Below, in pieces: positions 17,212-24,600 of a stretch of 64,000 nucleotides of DNA. Location of the stretch: NCBI RefSeq assembly GCF_036195045.1, contig NZ_CP108100.1:4526001-4590000 (forward strand), given 5' to 3'. The position numbers and the translations under genes were made by a program. The stretch comes from Streptomyces sp. NBC_00236. Lineage in GTDB: Bacteria > Actinomycetota > Actinomycetes > Streptomycetales > Streptomycetaceae. The notes beneath the pieces were generated by a model. The model did not search any database. It saw only the letters and a program-made list of their open reading frames with translations, and was not told the DNA's origin. The first letter of the stretch is position 1, and every line of letters starts with the position of its first letter.

Positions 17212-18200
17212 CCCACGTCGTCGAGCGCCGCTTCGAGCCGCGGCGCGACCTCGTTCCACGTCCACTCCAGCTGCTCCCCGGACGTCTTCCGGGGCACGGT
17301 CTCCACCAGCATGATCAGGTAGAGGTACGCGCGGTACAGCGCGATCCGCGCCCGCAGGGAACCGTCGAACTCCACCGGCCCGCCCGGCGCCGACTCCCCG
17401 TACCCCGTCAGGAAGTCCTCGTCCTCCTCGATGTCCCCGAGCAGGGCGAGCGACACGAAGTCGGCGGCCGGGTCGCCCCAGAACATCCGCTCCCCGTCGA
17501 TGATCCCGCCGATCCGCCGCGCACCCGGCTCCCCGGCGACCAGGATGTTGCCCTGCCACAGGTCGAAGTGGACCAGGGCCGGCCGGGCCACGTCGTCCAG
17601 GACGGACGAAGCGTCGTCGAGCCGGCGGCGGATGACCGAAGGCGTACGCGGCAGCCGCGCCCCGTACCTCTCCGCGTCCGCCAGCACGGCGCCGGTCATC
17701 GCCGTGAAGGCACCGCGCCAGGTGGGGGTCAACGGGCCCAGTGCCGCGGACGGGTAGCCGAAACCGCCCGGCCCCGGCACGGTGTGCAGCCGGCCGACGA
17801 TCCGCCCGAGCTCCACGCGCAGCAGCCGCGCCTCGGCGTCGGCCAGAGCGCCGCCGACCTCGTGCCAGGGCTGCCCCGGACGCTCCGTCATGATCACGTA
17901 CGCGCCCCCGGGCGCGGCCGGGTCGAGGCCGCTGCGCACGATGCCGGGCACGGCGGCCTCCTCGGTCAGGCCGGCCGCCGCGGTGTAGAACGTCACCTCG
18001 TTGACCAGCAGATCGCGCTCGTAGGCGAGATGATTCCCGCCCGGCGGAGGCGTCTTCACCACCCACCGCCGGCCGTCGGTGAGACCGACACGGGTGACCG
18101 CGTTGTACGTACCTCCGGTCAGCGGATCGCACGAGGCGACCAGTTCCGGCGGCACGCCCACGGAACCCAGCACGGTGGACAGTGCGGAATCGACAGACAT
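17193..18200 (-). CDS. Aminoglycoside phosphotransferase/fructosamine kinase-like protein, 335 aa
   Basis: The kinase fold is shown by the N-lobe VTRVGLTDGRRWVVKTPP (ATP Lys) and the Brenner motif LVHFDLWQGNILV (H-x-D-x4-N, residue about 210). The metal motif in IIDGERMFWGDPAADF has a DGE in place of the common DFE/DWE. This family phosphorylates small molecules (aminoglycosides, ketosamines, homoserine). The full-length domain and the first start ATG 18200 with a GAAGGGGG site support the call. Drug resistance cannot be inferred from sequence alone. The gene is divergent from a lipoprotein gene. Confidence 0.82.
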   Translation of the reverse strand: MSVDSALSTVLGSVGVPPELVASCDPLTGGTYNAVTRVGLTDGRRWVVKTPPPGGNHLAYERDLLVNEVTFYTAAAGLTEEAAVPGIVRSGLDPAAPGGAYVIMTERPGQPWHEVGGALADAEARLLRVELGRIVGRLHTVPGPGGFGYPSAALGPLTPTWRGAFTAMTGAVLADAERYGARLPRTPSVIRRRLDDASSVLDDVARPALVHFDLWQGNILVAGEPGARRIGGIIDGERMFWGDPAADFVSLALLGDIEEDEDFLTGYGESAPGGPVEFDGSLRARIALYRAYLYLIMLVETVPRKTSGEQLEWTWNEVAPRLEAALDDVGPALRA

Positions 18201-18326
18201 CAGCAGACCCCCTTCGAGCGGTCACCCCCGACGTGATGCCGCCATCTGTGGCAAATGCCCAGTTCAGGGCCTTCATGAGGTGATCACGACGTCGTCACGA
18301 TCACGGGCGATGCCCGCTTTGACGCA

Positions 18327-18360
18327 TTGCCAAACCACAGTGTGCTCATAGAGTTGGCAA
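18327..18360. promoter_or_regulatory. Spaced inverted repeat TTGCCAA / TTGGCAA
   Basis: TTGCCAA at 18327-18333 and TTGGCAA at 18354-18360 face each other across 20 bp in the 245-bp divergent region before the lipoprotein gene. TTGACG at 18319-18324 could be a -35 box. The binding factor is unknown. Confidence 0.35.
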
Positions 18361-18445
18361 ACCCCCACGATGCCTCACTGCCGCGCCGAACCCGGCGACG
18401 GCCGCTCTCGTGCGGGCGAATCACCTTGAGACAGAAGGACGGGCC

Positions 18446-19243
18446 ATGCGACCCATTGCCATACGCCGTACCGCCGTTGCCGCCACCGTGATGTCCCTGG
18501 CCCTGCTCACCGCGGCCTGCGGTTCGGACAGCGACGCGGGCAAGGACAACGGCAAGGCGGCCGGTTCCGCTTCCGCCAAGCCCGCGGACAAGGGCGCGGA
18601 CTCCACCGCCAAGGCGCTGACCGCGGCCGAGCTGGAGAAGGTCTCGCTGGCCCAGGGCGACGTCAAGGACCACAAGATCGCCAAGGGCACGCCCGCCGAC
18701 GCCATCGAGGGCGACGCCGTCACGGTCGACAAGGCCGCCTGCGACGTGTTCGCCGATGCCCTCATGGGTGCCAAGGCCGGGAAGCCCGCCGCGTTCACAC
18801 AGCGGAAGGTGGCCCGTCTGCCGAAGAAGAGCGACGACCCGAAGGCGAGCGAGGACCCGGAGAAGATGCTAGAGGCGATGATGAACGTCACGACGACGCT
18901 CACCACGCTCCAGGCATACGACGGCAAGGGCGCGGACGAGGCGCTGGCCGCCCTGCGCACCGCCGCGACCGAGTGTGCCTCCGGCTTCACACTCACCGCC
19001 GCCGGATCGAAGCAGAAGGTCACCAAGATCGCGGAGGTGCCGGTCAAGGGCGGCGAGGAGGCCGTCGCCTGGACGGTGGCGATCGAGGCCGAGGGCGTCA
19101 AGAGCGCCATGAAGCTCATCCAGATCCGGCAGGGCACCACGCTGGCCTCGTTGACCTCGCTCAACATGGGTGTGGCCGCCCAGGGCGGCGACTTCGAGCT
19201 GCCGACCGCCGTCATCGACGCCCAGGCCGCCAAGCTCGTCTGA
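18446..19243 (+). CDS. Secreted lipoprotein, 265 aa, unknown function
   Basis: The signal peptide ends in lipobox LLTAAC (Cys around residue 24), so the protein is anchored outside the membrane. An Asp/Lys/Ala-rich linker follows. The globular part has AELEKVSLAQGDVKDHKI, DKAACDVFADALMG and GFTLTAAGSKQKVTKI. Two further Cys residues (in KAACDVF and TECASGF) may form a disulfide. The pattern resembles actinobacterial sensor-domain-like lipoproteins of the LpqN/PknH-sensor type, but I do not assign it. ATG 18446 has an AGAAGGACG ribosome-binding site. Confidence 0.78.
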   Translation: MRPIAIRRTAVAATVMSLALLTAACGSDSDAGKDNGKAAGSASAKPADKGADSTAKALTAAELEKVSLAQGDVKDHKIAKGTPADAIEGDAVTVDKAACDVFADALMGAKAGKPAAFTQRKVARLPKKSDDPKASEDPEKMLEAMMNVTTTLTTLQAYDGKGADEALAALRTAATECASGFTLTAAGSKQKVTKIAEVPVKGGEEAVAWTVAIEAEGVKSAMKLIQIRQGTTLASLTSLNMGVAAQGGDFELPTAVIDAQAAKLV

Positions 19244-19269
19244 GCGAGGGTCAGGGGAGCGCGGGACGG

Positions 19270-19539
19270 GCCGCACGGTCCGTCTGCGCGTGCGGGCGCG
19301 GGGTCCCGCGGAGGCGCGAGGAGCCGCACCGTCTTTGCGGGCGCGGGGTCCCGCGGGAGCGCGAGGAGCCGCACCGTCTTTGCGGGCGCGGGGTCCCGCG
19401 GGAGCGCGAGGAGCCGCACCGTCTTTGCGGGCGCGGTCCCGCGGAGGCGCACGAGCCGTACCGTCCTTGCGGTCGCGGTCCCGCGGAGGCGCACGAGCCG
19501 TACCGTCCTTGCGGTCGCGGGGCGTTACGGAAGCGGGAC
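19270..19539 (-). repeat. Six 42-45-bp tandem repeats running from the 3' end of the toxin gene
   Basis: Units of 45, 45, 42, 42 and 45 bp start at 19321, 19366, 19411, 19453 and 19495, with a diverged copy before 19321. Read on the minus strand in the toxin frame, the region after the toxin stop encodes TVRLVRLRGTATAR, TVRLVRLRGTAPAK and TVRLLALPRDPAPAK (twice), copies of the toxin tail VTVVRLVPLP. Several units also contain a CGCGGG/CCCGCG hairpin. Confidence 0.88.
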
Positions 19540-19767
19540 GAGCCGCACCACGGTGACGGTCAGGACCGATCCGGAGACGTAGTAGAGCACGATCGCCCCG
19601 GCGACCGTCGCCTCACGGCGATCGTGCTCACCCTTGACGGCGGACGAGCCGTGCCCGTACGGGTCATGCCCCAGCGTGCGCACCATCTCGTCCCGGAAGG
19701 TGTCGCCGTCCCGCATCTTGGCCAGGGTGTCGTCGGCGGGAGGCGCGTAGGAGATCCTGAGGCTCAA
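19525..19767 (-). CDS. RelE/ParE-like toxin candidate, 80 aa
   Basis: The short basic protein has the profile of RelE/ParE toxins: MSLRISYAPPADDTL at the start, a central LGHDPYGHGSSAVKGEHDRR and C-terminal strands GAIVLYYVSGSVLTVTVVRL. Canonical RelE catalytic residues are not all recognisable, so activity is uncertain. It overlaps the upstream small gene by 4 nt, the usual coupling in toxin-antitoxin operons. Its stop codon (19525-19527) interrupts a frame that otherwise continues through tandem copies of its own C-terminal coding segment. Confidence 0.7.
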   Translation of the reverse strand: MSLRISYAPPADDTLAKMRDGDTFRDEMVRTLGHDPYGHGSSAVKGEHDRREATVAGAIVLYYVSGSVLTVTVVRLVPLP

Positions 19768-20012
19768 GCGACGCTCCGCCTCTCGGCCTCGTCCCGCGCC
19801 AGCCGGTCCAGGATCCGCTCGGCCTCCGGATCGGGTACGGCCTCCAGCATCCAGTGCCGCATCACGGCCTGGATCTCGTGCACCCCGGCCTCGTTGATGG
19901 CGCGGTCGAACTCCTCGCGTCTCGCCTCGGGCAGGGCGTCGCGGATGGCCGGGATGCTGTTGGGCACCTCGACCTCGGCGCCGCCGACAAAGGTCTTCAG
20001 GGGTTCACTCAT
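19764..20012 (-). CDS. DUF6247-like small protein, antitoxin candidate, 82 aa
   Basis: MSEPLKTFVGGAEVEVPNSI is followed by IRDALPEARREEFDRAINEA and HEIQAVMRHWMLEAVPDPEA. This resembles DUF6247 proteins that precede RelE-type genes in Streptomyces. It is acidic and helical, as expected of an antitoxin neutralising the adjacent basic protein. I use ATG 20012; an upstream in-frame start at 20045 gives an implausible N-terminus. The stop overlaps the toxin start by 4 nt. A DNA-binding domain is not obvious. Confidence 0.7.
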   Translation of the reverse strand: MSEPLKTFVGGAEVEVPNSIPAIRDALPEARREEFDRAINEAGVHEIQAVMRHWMLEAVPDPEAERILDRLARDEAERRSVA

Positions 20013-20070
20013 GGCTGCTCTCCCCGCTCTCCCCACATGCGCCACAGGGTACGACGCCGGGTGAGCGCCG

Positions 20071-20880
20071 TCACACGCGCCTGCGCCACCACCGTGATCC
20101 GGCTCGTGGTGACCTGTCCGTCTCGGCGCTGGGCTCCTCCGGTTCGGGCAGTCTCCGCACTTCGGCCCGGATGCGGTCGAAGGTGGCGACAGGATTCAGA
20201 GCCCGCTCGCCCTCGCCCTCGGCCGACAGCAGCACGCCGAGACAGACCAGCCTGACGTGGCGCCCGTCGAGTCCGCGACCCACGAAGACCGGTGCCCCGA
20301 CACAGCCTTGAGGCACGGGACCGCGCCACACGAACGCGTGACCGTCCCCCGTCCGCATGACCTCCCCGAGGATCACGGCTTGTTCCCGCTGGGTCCGGTC
20401 CGGCCCCACGTCGTGCCCGAGTGCGTACGCAGGCACCGGATCGTCGCCCAGAGCCTCGATGTCCTCGGCCTTGGCTGCCAGTCCCTCGGTGATCTCGTCG
20501 GTCGCCCAGGCCCAGCCCTTCCGGCGGGCGAGGGCGTGCAGCACGGTGGTGGGCATCACCGAGACGCCGGAGTCGCCGAGCGGGATCCAGCCCTCCTGGA
20601 AGTCAGTCATCAGCAGGTTGTTGGAACTCATGGCGGACTCGGACAACTCGGGCCGCATCCGTATCTCGGCAATGCGGCAGTAGGTCGAGGTTCCTGCGGT
20701 CACGAGGTACTGGTAGTACGTCTCGGTTCCGTCGGCGTTCTCGGAGAGAAGGTCGTTGAACCAGAACGCCGTCCCGAAAAGCTCTCCGCGGTGGGCCTGC
20801 TGATAGGGCAGCGTGGCGCGGCGGCAGTTGCTGAGCAGGGCATCTATGAGAGACCGGTCGTAGGCCGGCTGTTCGGACAC
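20071..20880 (-). CDS. Trypsin-fold-like protein lacking catalytic residues, 269 aa
   Basis: Segments GTAFWFNDLL, YYQYLVTAGTSTY and VPQGCVGAPVFVGRGLDGRH line up with the three landmarks of trypsin-like proteases. The His of VTAxH is replaced (VTAGT), and the GDSGGP-type loop reads GCVGAP, with Val where the nucleophile Ser should be. It is therefore either a pseudoenzyme or an unrelated beta protein. No signal peptide is seen and the C-terminus is basic (SRWWRRRV). GTG 20880 is the best start; the frame upstream is shadow of gpmA. It sits 58 nt before the antitoxin-like gene, on the same strand, and could be co-transcribed with it. Confidence 0.68.
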   Translation of the reverse strand: MSEQPAYDRSLIDALLSNCRRATLPYQQAHRGELFGTAFWFNDLLSENADGTETYYQYLVTAGTSTYCRIAEIRMRPELSESAMSSNNLLMTDFQEGWIPLGDSGVSVMPTTVLHALARRKGWAWATDEITEGLAAKAEDIEALGDDPVPAYALGHDVGPDRTQREQAVILGEVMRTGDGHAFVWRGPVPQGCVGAPVFVGRGLDGRHVRLVCLGVLLSAEGEGERALNPVATFDRIRAEVRRLPEPEEPSAETDRSPRAGSRWWRRRV

Positions 20881-20957
20881 GGGTCGAACATAGCGGAGGG
20901 CGGTGTGCTCCCGCGCGGCGTTATGTTCCCGCTCCGACCTGCCGGCGCCGACCGCGC

Positions 20958-21014
20958 CACACGCGAAGAGCCCCTGCCTGCGGATGTTCCGCAGGCAGGG
21001 GCTCGATGCGTGTG
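20958..21014 (-). terminator. Long hairpin terminator of gpmA
   Basis: The inner arms 20968-20984 and 20988-21004 are perfectly complementary over 17 bp with a 3-nt loop. The outer segments 20958-20964 and 21008-21014 pair as well. Confidence 0.85.
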
Positions 21015-21017
21015 CTG

Positions 21018-21776
21018 TTACTTCTTGCCCTGGTTCTTCACGGCCTCGATGGCGGCCTTCGCCGCGTCCGGGTCCAGGTACGTCCCGCCCGGCTTCAACG
21101 GGCGGAAGTTCTCGTCCAGTTCGTACGCGAGCGGGATGCCCGTCGGGATGTTCAGGCCCGCGATGGCCTCGTCCGAGACGCCGTCGAGGTGCTTGACCAG
21201 GGCGCGGAGGCTGTTGCCGTGCGCGGCGACCAGGACGGTCTTGCCGTCGAGCAGGTCCGGGACGATGCCGTCGTACCAGTACGGCAGCATGCGGACGACG
21301 ACGTCCTTGAGGCACTCCGTGCGCGGGCGCAGCTCCGGCGGGATCGTCGCGTAGCGCGCGTCGTCGCTCTGGGAGAACTCGGTGCCGTCCTCGAGGGCGG
21401 GCGGCGGGGTGTCGTACGAGCGGCGCCAGAGCATGAACTGCTCCTCGCCGAACTCGGCGAGGGTCTGCGCCTTGTCCTTGCCCTGGAGGGCGCCGTAGTG
21501 GCGCTCGTTCAGGCGCCAGGAGCGGTGGACGGGGATCCAGTGGCGGTCCGCGGACTCCAGCGCGAGCTGGGCGGTGCGGATGGCGCGCTTCTGGAGCGAG
21601 GTGTGCAGTACATCGGGGAGCAGGCCGGCGTCCTTGAGCAGCTCACCGCCGCGGACCGCCTCCTTCTCGCCCTTCTCGGTGAGGTTGACGTCCACCCATC
21701 CGGTGAACAGGTTCTTCGCGTTCCATTCGCTCTCGCCGTGGCGGAGGAGGATCAGCTTGTACGGTGCGTCGGCCAT
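21018..21776 (-). CDS. gpmA: 2,3-bisphosphoglycerate-dependent phosphoglycerate mutase
   Basis: The 252-aa protein starts [20 protein letters not shown] with the phospho-histidine RHG at residues 12-14. Other family signatures are [34 protein letters not shown] and [19 protein letters not shown] (second catalytic His). It interconverts 3- and 2-phosphoglycerate in glycolysis. TACGCT lies 7 nt before ATG on the minus strand, indicating a leaderless mRNA. It has its own strong terminator downstream and is divergent from an MFS gene, with a small ATTGACG/CGTCAAT dyad between them. Confidence 0.97.
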   Translation of the reverse strand: MADAPYKLILLRHGESEWNAKNLFTGWVDVNLTEKGEKEAVRGGELLKDAGLLPDVLHTSLQKRAIRTAQLALESADRHWIPVHRSWRLNERHYGALQGKDKAQTLAEFGEEQFMLWRRSYDTPPPALEDGTEFSQSDDARYATIPPELRPRTECLKDVVVRMLPYWYDGIVPDLLDGKTVLVAAHGNSLRALVKHLDGVSDEAIAGLNIPTGIPLAYELDENFRPLKPGGTYLDPDAAKAAIEAVKNQGKK

Positions 21777-21844
21777 GGGTCCGAGCGTAATCGAACCCGT
21801 ACGGGCCGCGCGCGCCCGGCCACAGGGCGGACAGGGCTGCGTGG

Positions 21845-21863
21845 ATTGACGCCGGCCGTCAAT
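21845..21863. promoter_or_regulatory. Small dyad between gpmA and the MFS gene
   Basis: ATTGACG (21845-21851) and CGTCAAT (21857-21863) face each other over 5 bp. This may be a repressor site for the MFS transporter; no regulator gene is adjacent. Confidence 0.4.
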
Positions 21864-21960
21864 TGGGTGGCAGCGCCGAATCCGGGATTTGTAATGTTCG
21901 GACCGTCGGCGGACCGCTTACCGCCCGCACTCGCATCCGTACGTCCCGGGGGGAACCCGT

Positions 21961-23289
21961 ATGTCTGTCGCCGGTCTCAGACGGGCCACCCGTGAATCCG
22001 TCTCCGGTCTCCCCAGGGAGTTCTGGTGGCTGTGGACCAGCACCCTGGTCAACCGCCTCGGGGCGTTCGTCGCCACCTTCATGGCCCTGTACCTGACCCT
22101 GGACCGGGGTTACTCCGCCTCGTACGCCGGTCTGGTCGCCGCCCTGCACGGGCTCGGCGGGGTCGTCTCCTCACTCGTGGCCGGCGTGATGACGGACCGT
22201 TTCGGGCGGCGGCCCACGATGCTCGCCGCGCAGCTGTCGACCGCCGTATCGGTCGCCGTGCTCGGCTTCATGGTCCATCCGGTGGCGATCGCCGCCGTCG
22301 CCTTCTGTGTCGGCATGGCCAGCAGCGCCTCGCGCCCCGCGGTCCAGGCGATGATCGCCGACATCGTCCCGGCGAAGGACCGGGTGCGGGCCTTCTCGCT
22401 CAACTACTGGGCGATCAACCTGGGGTTCGCGGTCTCGTCCGCCGGGGCCGGGTTCGTCGCCGAGTACAGCTATCTCGCCGGTTTCGTCGGCGAGGCGGTG
22501 ATGACGCTGTGCTGCGCGGTCGTCGTCTTCATGAAGGTGCCGGAATCCCGGCCGCAGAAGGCCATGTCCAAGGTCGCGGACGCCGCCCCCACCGACGGCG
22601 TCCGGCTCGGCACGGTGCTGCGGGACGGACGGTTCATGGGCGTCGTCGGGCTGTCGTTCGTGATCGCGCTGATCTTCCAGCAGGGGTACGTGGGGCTGCC
22701 GGTGGCCATGGGGGCCGACGGGTTCAGCAGCTCCGACTTCGGCGCGGCGGTCGCCGTCAACGGCGTGCTCATCGTGGTGCTCCAGATCCCGGTCACCCGG
22801 TTCATCCAGAGCCGCGACCCGCGCCGGCTGCTCATCGTGTCGTCGCTGCTCGCCGGGTACGGGTTCGGACTGACGGCCTTCGCCGGTTCGGTGGCGGTCT
22901 ACGCGCTGACCATCTGCGTCTGGACGGTCGCCGAGATCGTCAACGCGCCCGTGCAGAACGGTCTGGTCGTCCAGCTCTCACCTGCTCACGGCCGGGGCCG
23001 CTACCAGGGCATGTACGCCCTGTCCTGGTCGGCCGCGGCGCTCGTGGCACCGCTGATGTCCGGTGTGGTGATCGACCACTTCGGGGCCGGGTGGCTGTGG
23101 GGGACGTGCGCGGTGCTGGGCACCGCGGCGGCGTTCGGCTACTGGCTGCTGATGCGGAACCTGCCGCAGGACGGCGCGGTGCCGGTGCCGGTGCCGGCAC
23201 CCGTGGTCGTGAGCGGACCTGGCGGGGCCGTCGGGGCAGGCGCGGTCCAGGGCGCAGGTGCCGAGCCCGCCGTGGAGCGGACGGTCTGA
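21961..23289 (+). CDS. MFS transporter, drug:H+ antiporter-like, 442 aa
   Basis: About 12 membrane helices are visible, beginning FWWLWTSTLVNRLGAFVATF. Motif A between helices 2 and 3 is GVMTDRFGRRP (about residues 79-89). SSASRPAVQAMIADIVPAKDR in helix 4/5 is typical of DHA1 efflux pumps and the central loop is short. The C-terminal 45 residues are a Pro/Val/Ala/Gly-rich cytoplasmic tail (VPVPVPAPVVVSGPGG). Substrate is unknown. ATG 21961 is preceded by GGGGGGAA. Confidence 0.9.
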   Translation: MSVAGLRRATRESVSGLPREFWWLWTSTLVNRLGAFVATFMALYLTLDRGYSASYAGLVAALHGLGGVVSSLVAGVMTDRFGRRPTMLAAQLSTAVSVAVLGFMVHPVAIAAVAFCVGMASSASRPAVQAMIADIVPAKDRVRAFSLNYWAINLGFAVSSAGAGFVAEYSYLAGFVGEAVMTLCCAVVVFMKVPESRPQKAMSKVADAAPTDGVRLGTVLRDGRFMGVVGLSFVIALIFQQGYVGLPVAMGADGFSSSDFGAAVAVNGVLIVVLQIPVTRFIQSRDPRRLLIVSSLLAGYGFGLTAFAGSVAVYALTICVWTVAEIVNAPVQNGLVVQLSPAHGRGRYQGMYALSWSAAALVAPLMSGVVIDHFGAGWLWGTCAVLGTAAAFGYWLLMRNLPQDGAVPVPVPAPVVVSGPGGAVGAGAVQGAGAEPAVERTV

Positions 23290-23322
23290 GCCGAGGCACG
23301 TGGGCACGAGGGCACGCGGGCG

Positions 23323-23355
23323 GCCCCGTGCGGACGATGCCGGTCCGCACGGGGC
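23323..23355. terminator. Bidirectional hairpin between the MFS gene and the Cys-rich peptide gene
   Basis: Arms GCCCCGTGCGGA (23323-23334) and its complement (23344-23355) form a 12-bp stem with a 9-nt loop, downstream of both convergent genes. Confidence 0.75.
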
Positions 23356-23379
23356 GCCCTCTGTCGCTGCGCGCGCCCG

Positions 23380-23529
23380 TCAGCCGGAGCAGCCGCCGCA
23401 CTGGCACGGCGCACCGGACTGGCAGCCGCACCCGCAGCCCGATCCGCAGCCGCAGGCGCCGACGACGCCCCGGTGCGCCACGTCGGCGGGTGTCTCCTGC
23501 TGGGGTTCGGTCGTGGGGGAATCGGCCAT
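23380..23529 (-). CDS. 49-residue Cys-rich peptide
   Basis: An ATG at 23529 is preceded by GAGGAGGAACC, a near-ideal ribosome-binding site. The frame runs 49 codons to TGA at 23380. The N-terminal half (MADSPTTEPQQETPADVAHR) is polar. The C-terminal half holds eight Cys in a Gly-rich context: ACGCGSGCGCGCQSG, then CQCGGC. There is no signal peptide. A metal-binding, metallothionein-like role is the simplest reading; a modified peptide precursor is possible but no maturase gene is nearby. It lies between the MFS terminator and phoU, in its own unit. Confidence 0.72.
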   Translation of the reverse strand: MADSPTTEPQQETPADVAHRGVVGACGCGSGCGCGCQSGAPCQCGGCSG

Positions 23530-23724
23530 GGTTCCTCCTCAAGGTGTACGACAGGGCCGTACGCCCGCCCGGGGCCCACGACCGGGGCGTACGGAAAGGT
23601 CGTGCCGCCCCACCCCATTGCATGCCCAGCCGGGCGGGCGCATCAACGGCGCACACGCGCAGGAACGCATGTGCGAATCGATGGCGCCGGACCCGTCCCG
23701 TACCGGCTGTGCGTGTTCGGCCGG

Positions 23725-24402
23725 CTACGCGCCCTCGACCGGCGTCGGCTGCTGGATCTCGTCCGCGTGCTCGCCCGTCACCAGGTAGACGACGCGCTTG
23801 GCCACCGACACCGCGTGGTCGGCGAACCGCTCGTAGTAGCGGCCGAGCAGCGTCACGTCGACGGCCGTCTCGATGCCGTGCTTCCAGCGGTCGTCCATCA
23901 GGTGCTGGAACAGCGTGCGGTGCAGCAGGTCCATCTCGTCGTCGTCCTGCTCCAGCTGGAGCGCCAGGTCGACGTCCTTGGTGATGATCACCTCGGCAGC
24001 CTTGGCCATCAGGCGCTGCGCGAGCTGGCCCATCTCCAGGATGGTGGCGTGCAGGTCGTCCGGGACCGCCTTCTGCGGGAAGCGCAGCCGGGCCAGCTTG
24101 GCGACGTGCTGGGCGAGGTCGCCCGAGCGCTCCAGGTCGGCGCTCATCCGCAGGGAGGTCACCACGATCCGCAGATCGGTCGCCACCGGCTGCTGGCGGG
24201 CCAGCAGCGCGATGGCCCGCGCCTCCAGATCGTGCTGGAGGTCGTCGACCTTCTGGTCCGCGGCGATCACGGTCTCCGCGAGCTTGAGGTCGGCGTCGAG
24301 CATGGACGTCGTCGCCCGGCCGATCGCCGATCCGACGAGCCGGGCCATCTCGACCAGCCCCTCGCCGATCGAGTCGAGTTCCTCGTGGTACGCGTCACGC
24401 AT
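23725..24402 (-). CDS. phoU: Phosphate signalling protein PhoU
   Basis: The 225-aa all-helical protein has the two PhoU repeats: MRDAYHEELDSIGEGLVEMA with DLQHDLEARAIALLARQQP, and VPDDLHATILEMGQLAQRLM with RYYERFADHAVSVAKRVVYL. The E/D-x3-R metal-cluster positions are retained (DLERSGDLAQ and ERFADHA). It is cytoplasmic and normally damps PhoR kinase output and Pst transport. ATG 24402 sits opposite the phoRP operon. The PHO box between them indicates that PhoP controls phoU as well. Confidence 0.96.
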   Translation of the reverse strand: MRDAYHEELDSIGEGLVEMARLVGSAIGRATTSMLDADLKLAETVIAADQKVDDLQHDLEARAIALLARQQPVATDLRIVVTSLRMSADLERSGDLAQHVAKLARLRFPQKAVPDDLHATILEMGQLAQRLMAKAAEVIITKDVDLALQLEQDDDEMDLLHRTLFQHLMDDRWKHGIETAVDVTLLGRYYERFADHAVSVAKRVVYLVTGEHADEIQQPTPVEGA

Positions 24403-24494
24403 GGGAAGTCCCTCTCCAGTTCTGAACCGAGGCCGGGGCCAGCTCTGAACCCCACGGTGCCACCGTGACGGCCGTACGCGTCGGGTTCCGACCG

Positions 24495-24527
24495 GACAAG
24501 TGAACCGGTGCTTGCCCCTCGGTGAAC
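24495..24527 (-). promoter_or_regulatory. PHO box (PhoP direct repeats) between phoU and phoRP
   Basis: On the minus strand, GTTCACC (24521-24527) and GTTCACT (24499-24505) are exactly 22 nt apart, leaving room for a weaker middle 11-bp unit (GGCAAGCACCG). This matches the 11-nt direct-repeat unit structure known for Streptomyces PhoP operators. Confidence 0.85.
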
Positions 24528-24600
24528 TCTGGGCGACGAGTGTTCGGATACGCACTCGGACGGCTGGGAGAGTGTCCGTGGAGCCGCATAACCTGGAGCC

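Noticed and set aside
17193..18200. Antibiotic resistance gene
   Set aside because: The kinase fold is clear, but this family includes many metabolic kinases and nothing in the sequence or neighbours identifies a drug substrate.
19270..19539. Possible CRISPR array
   Set aside because: The units are contiguous and near-identical with no unique spacers, and they derive from the adjacent toxin gene end; no cas genes are in the window.
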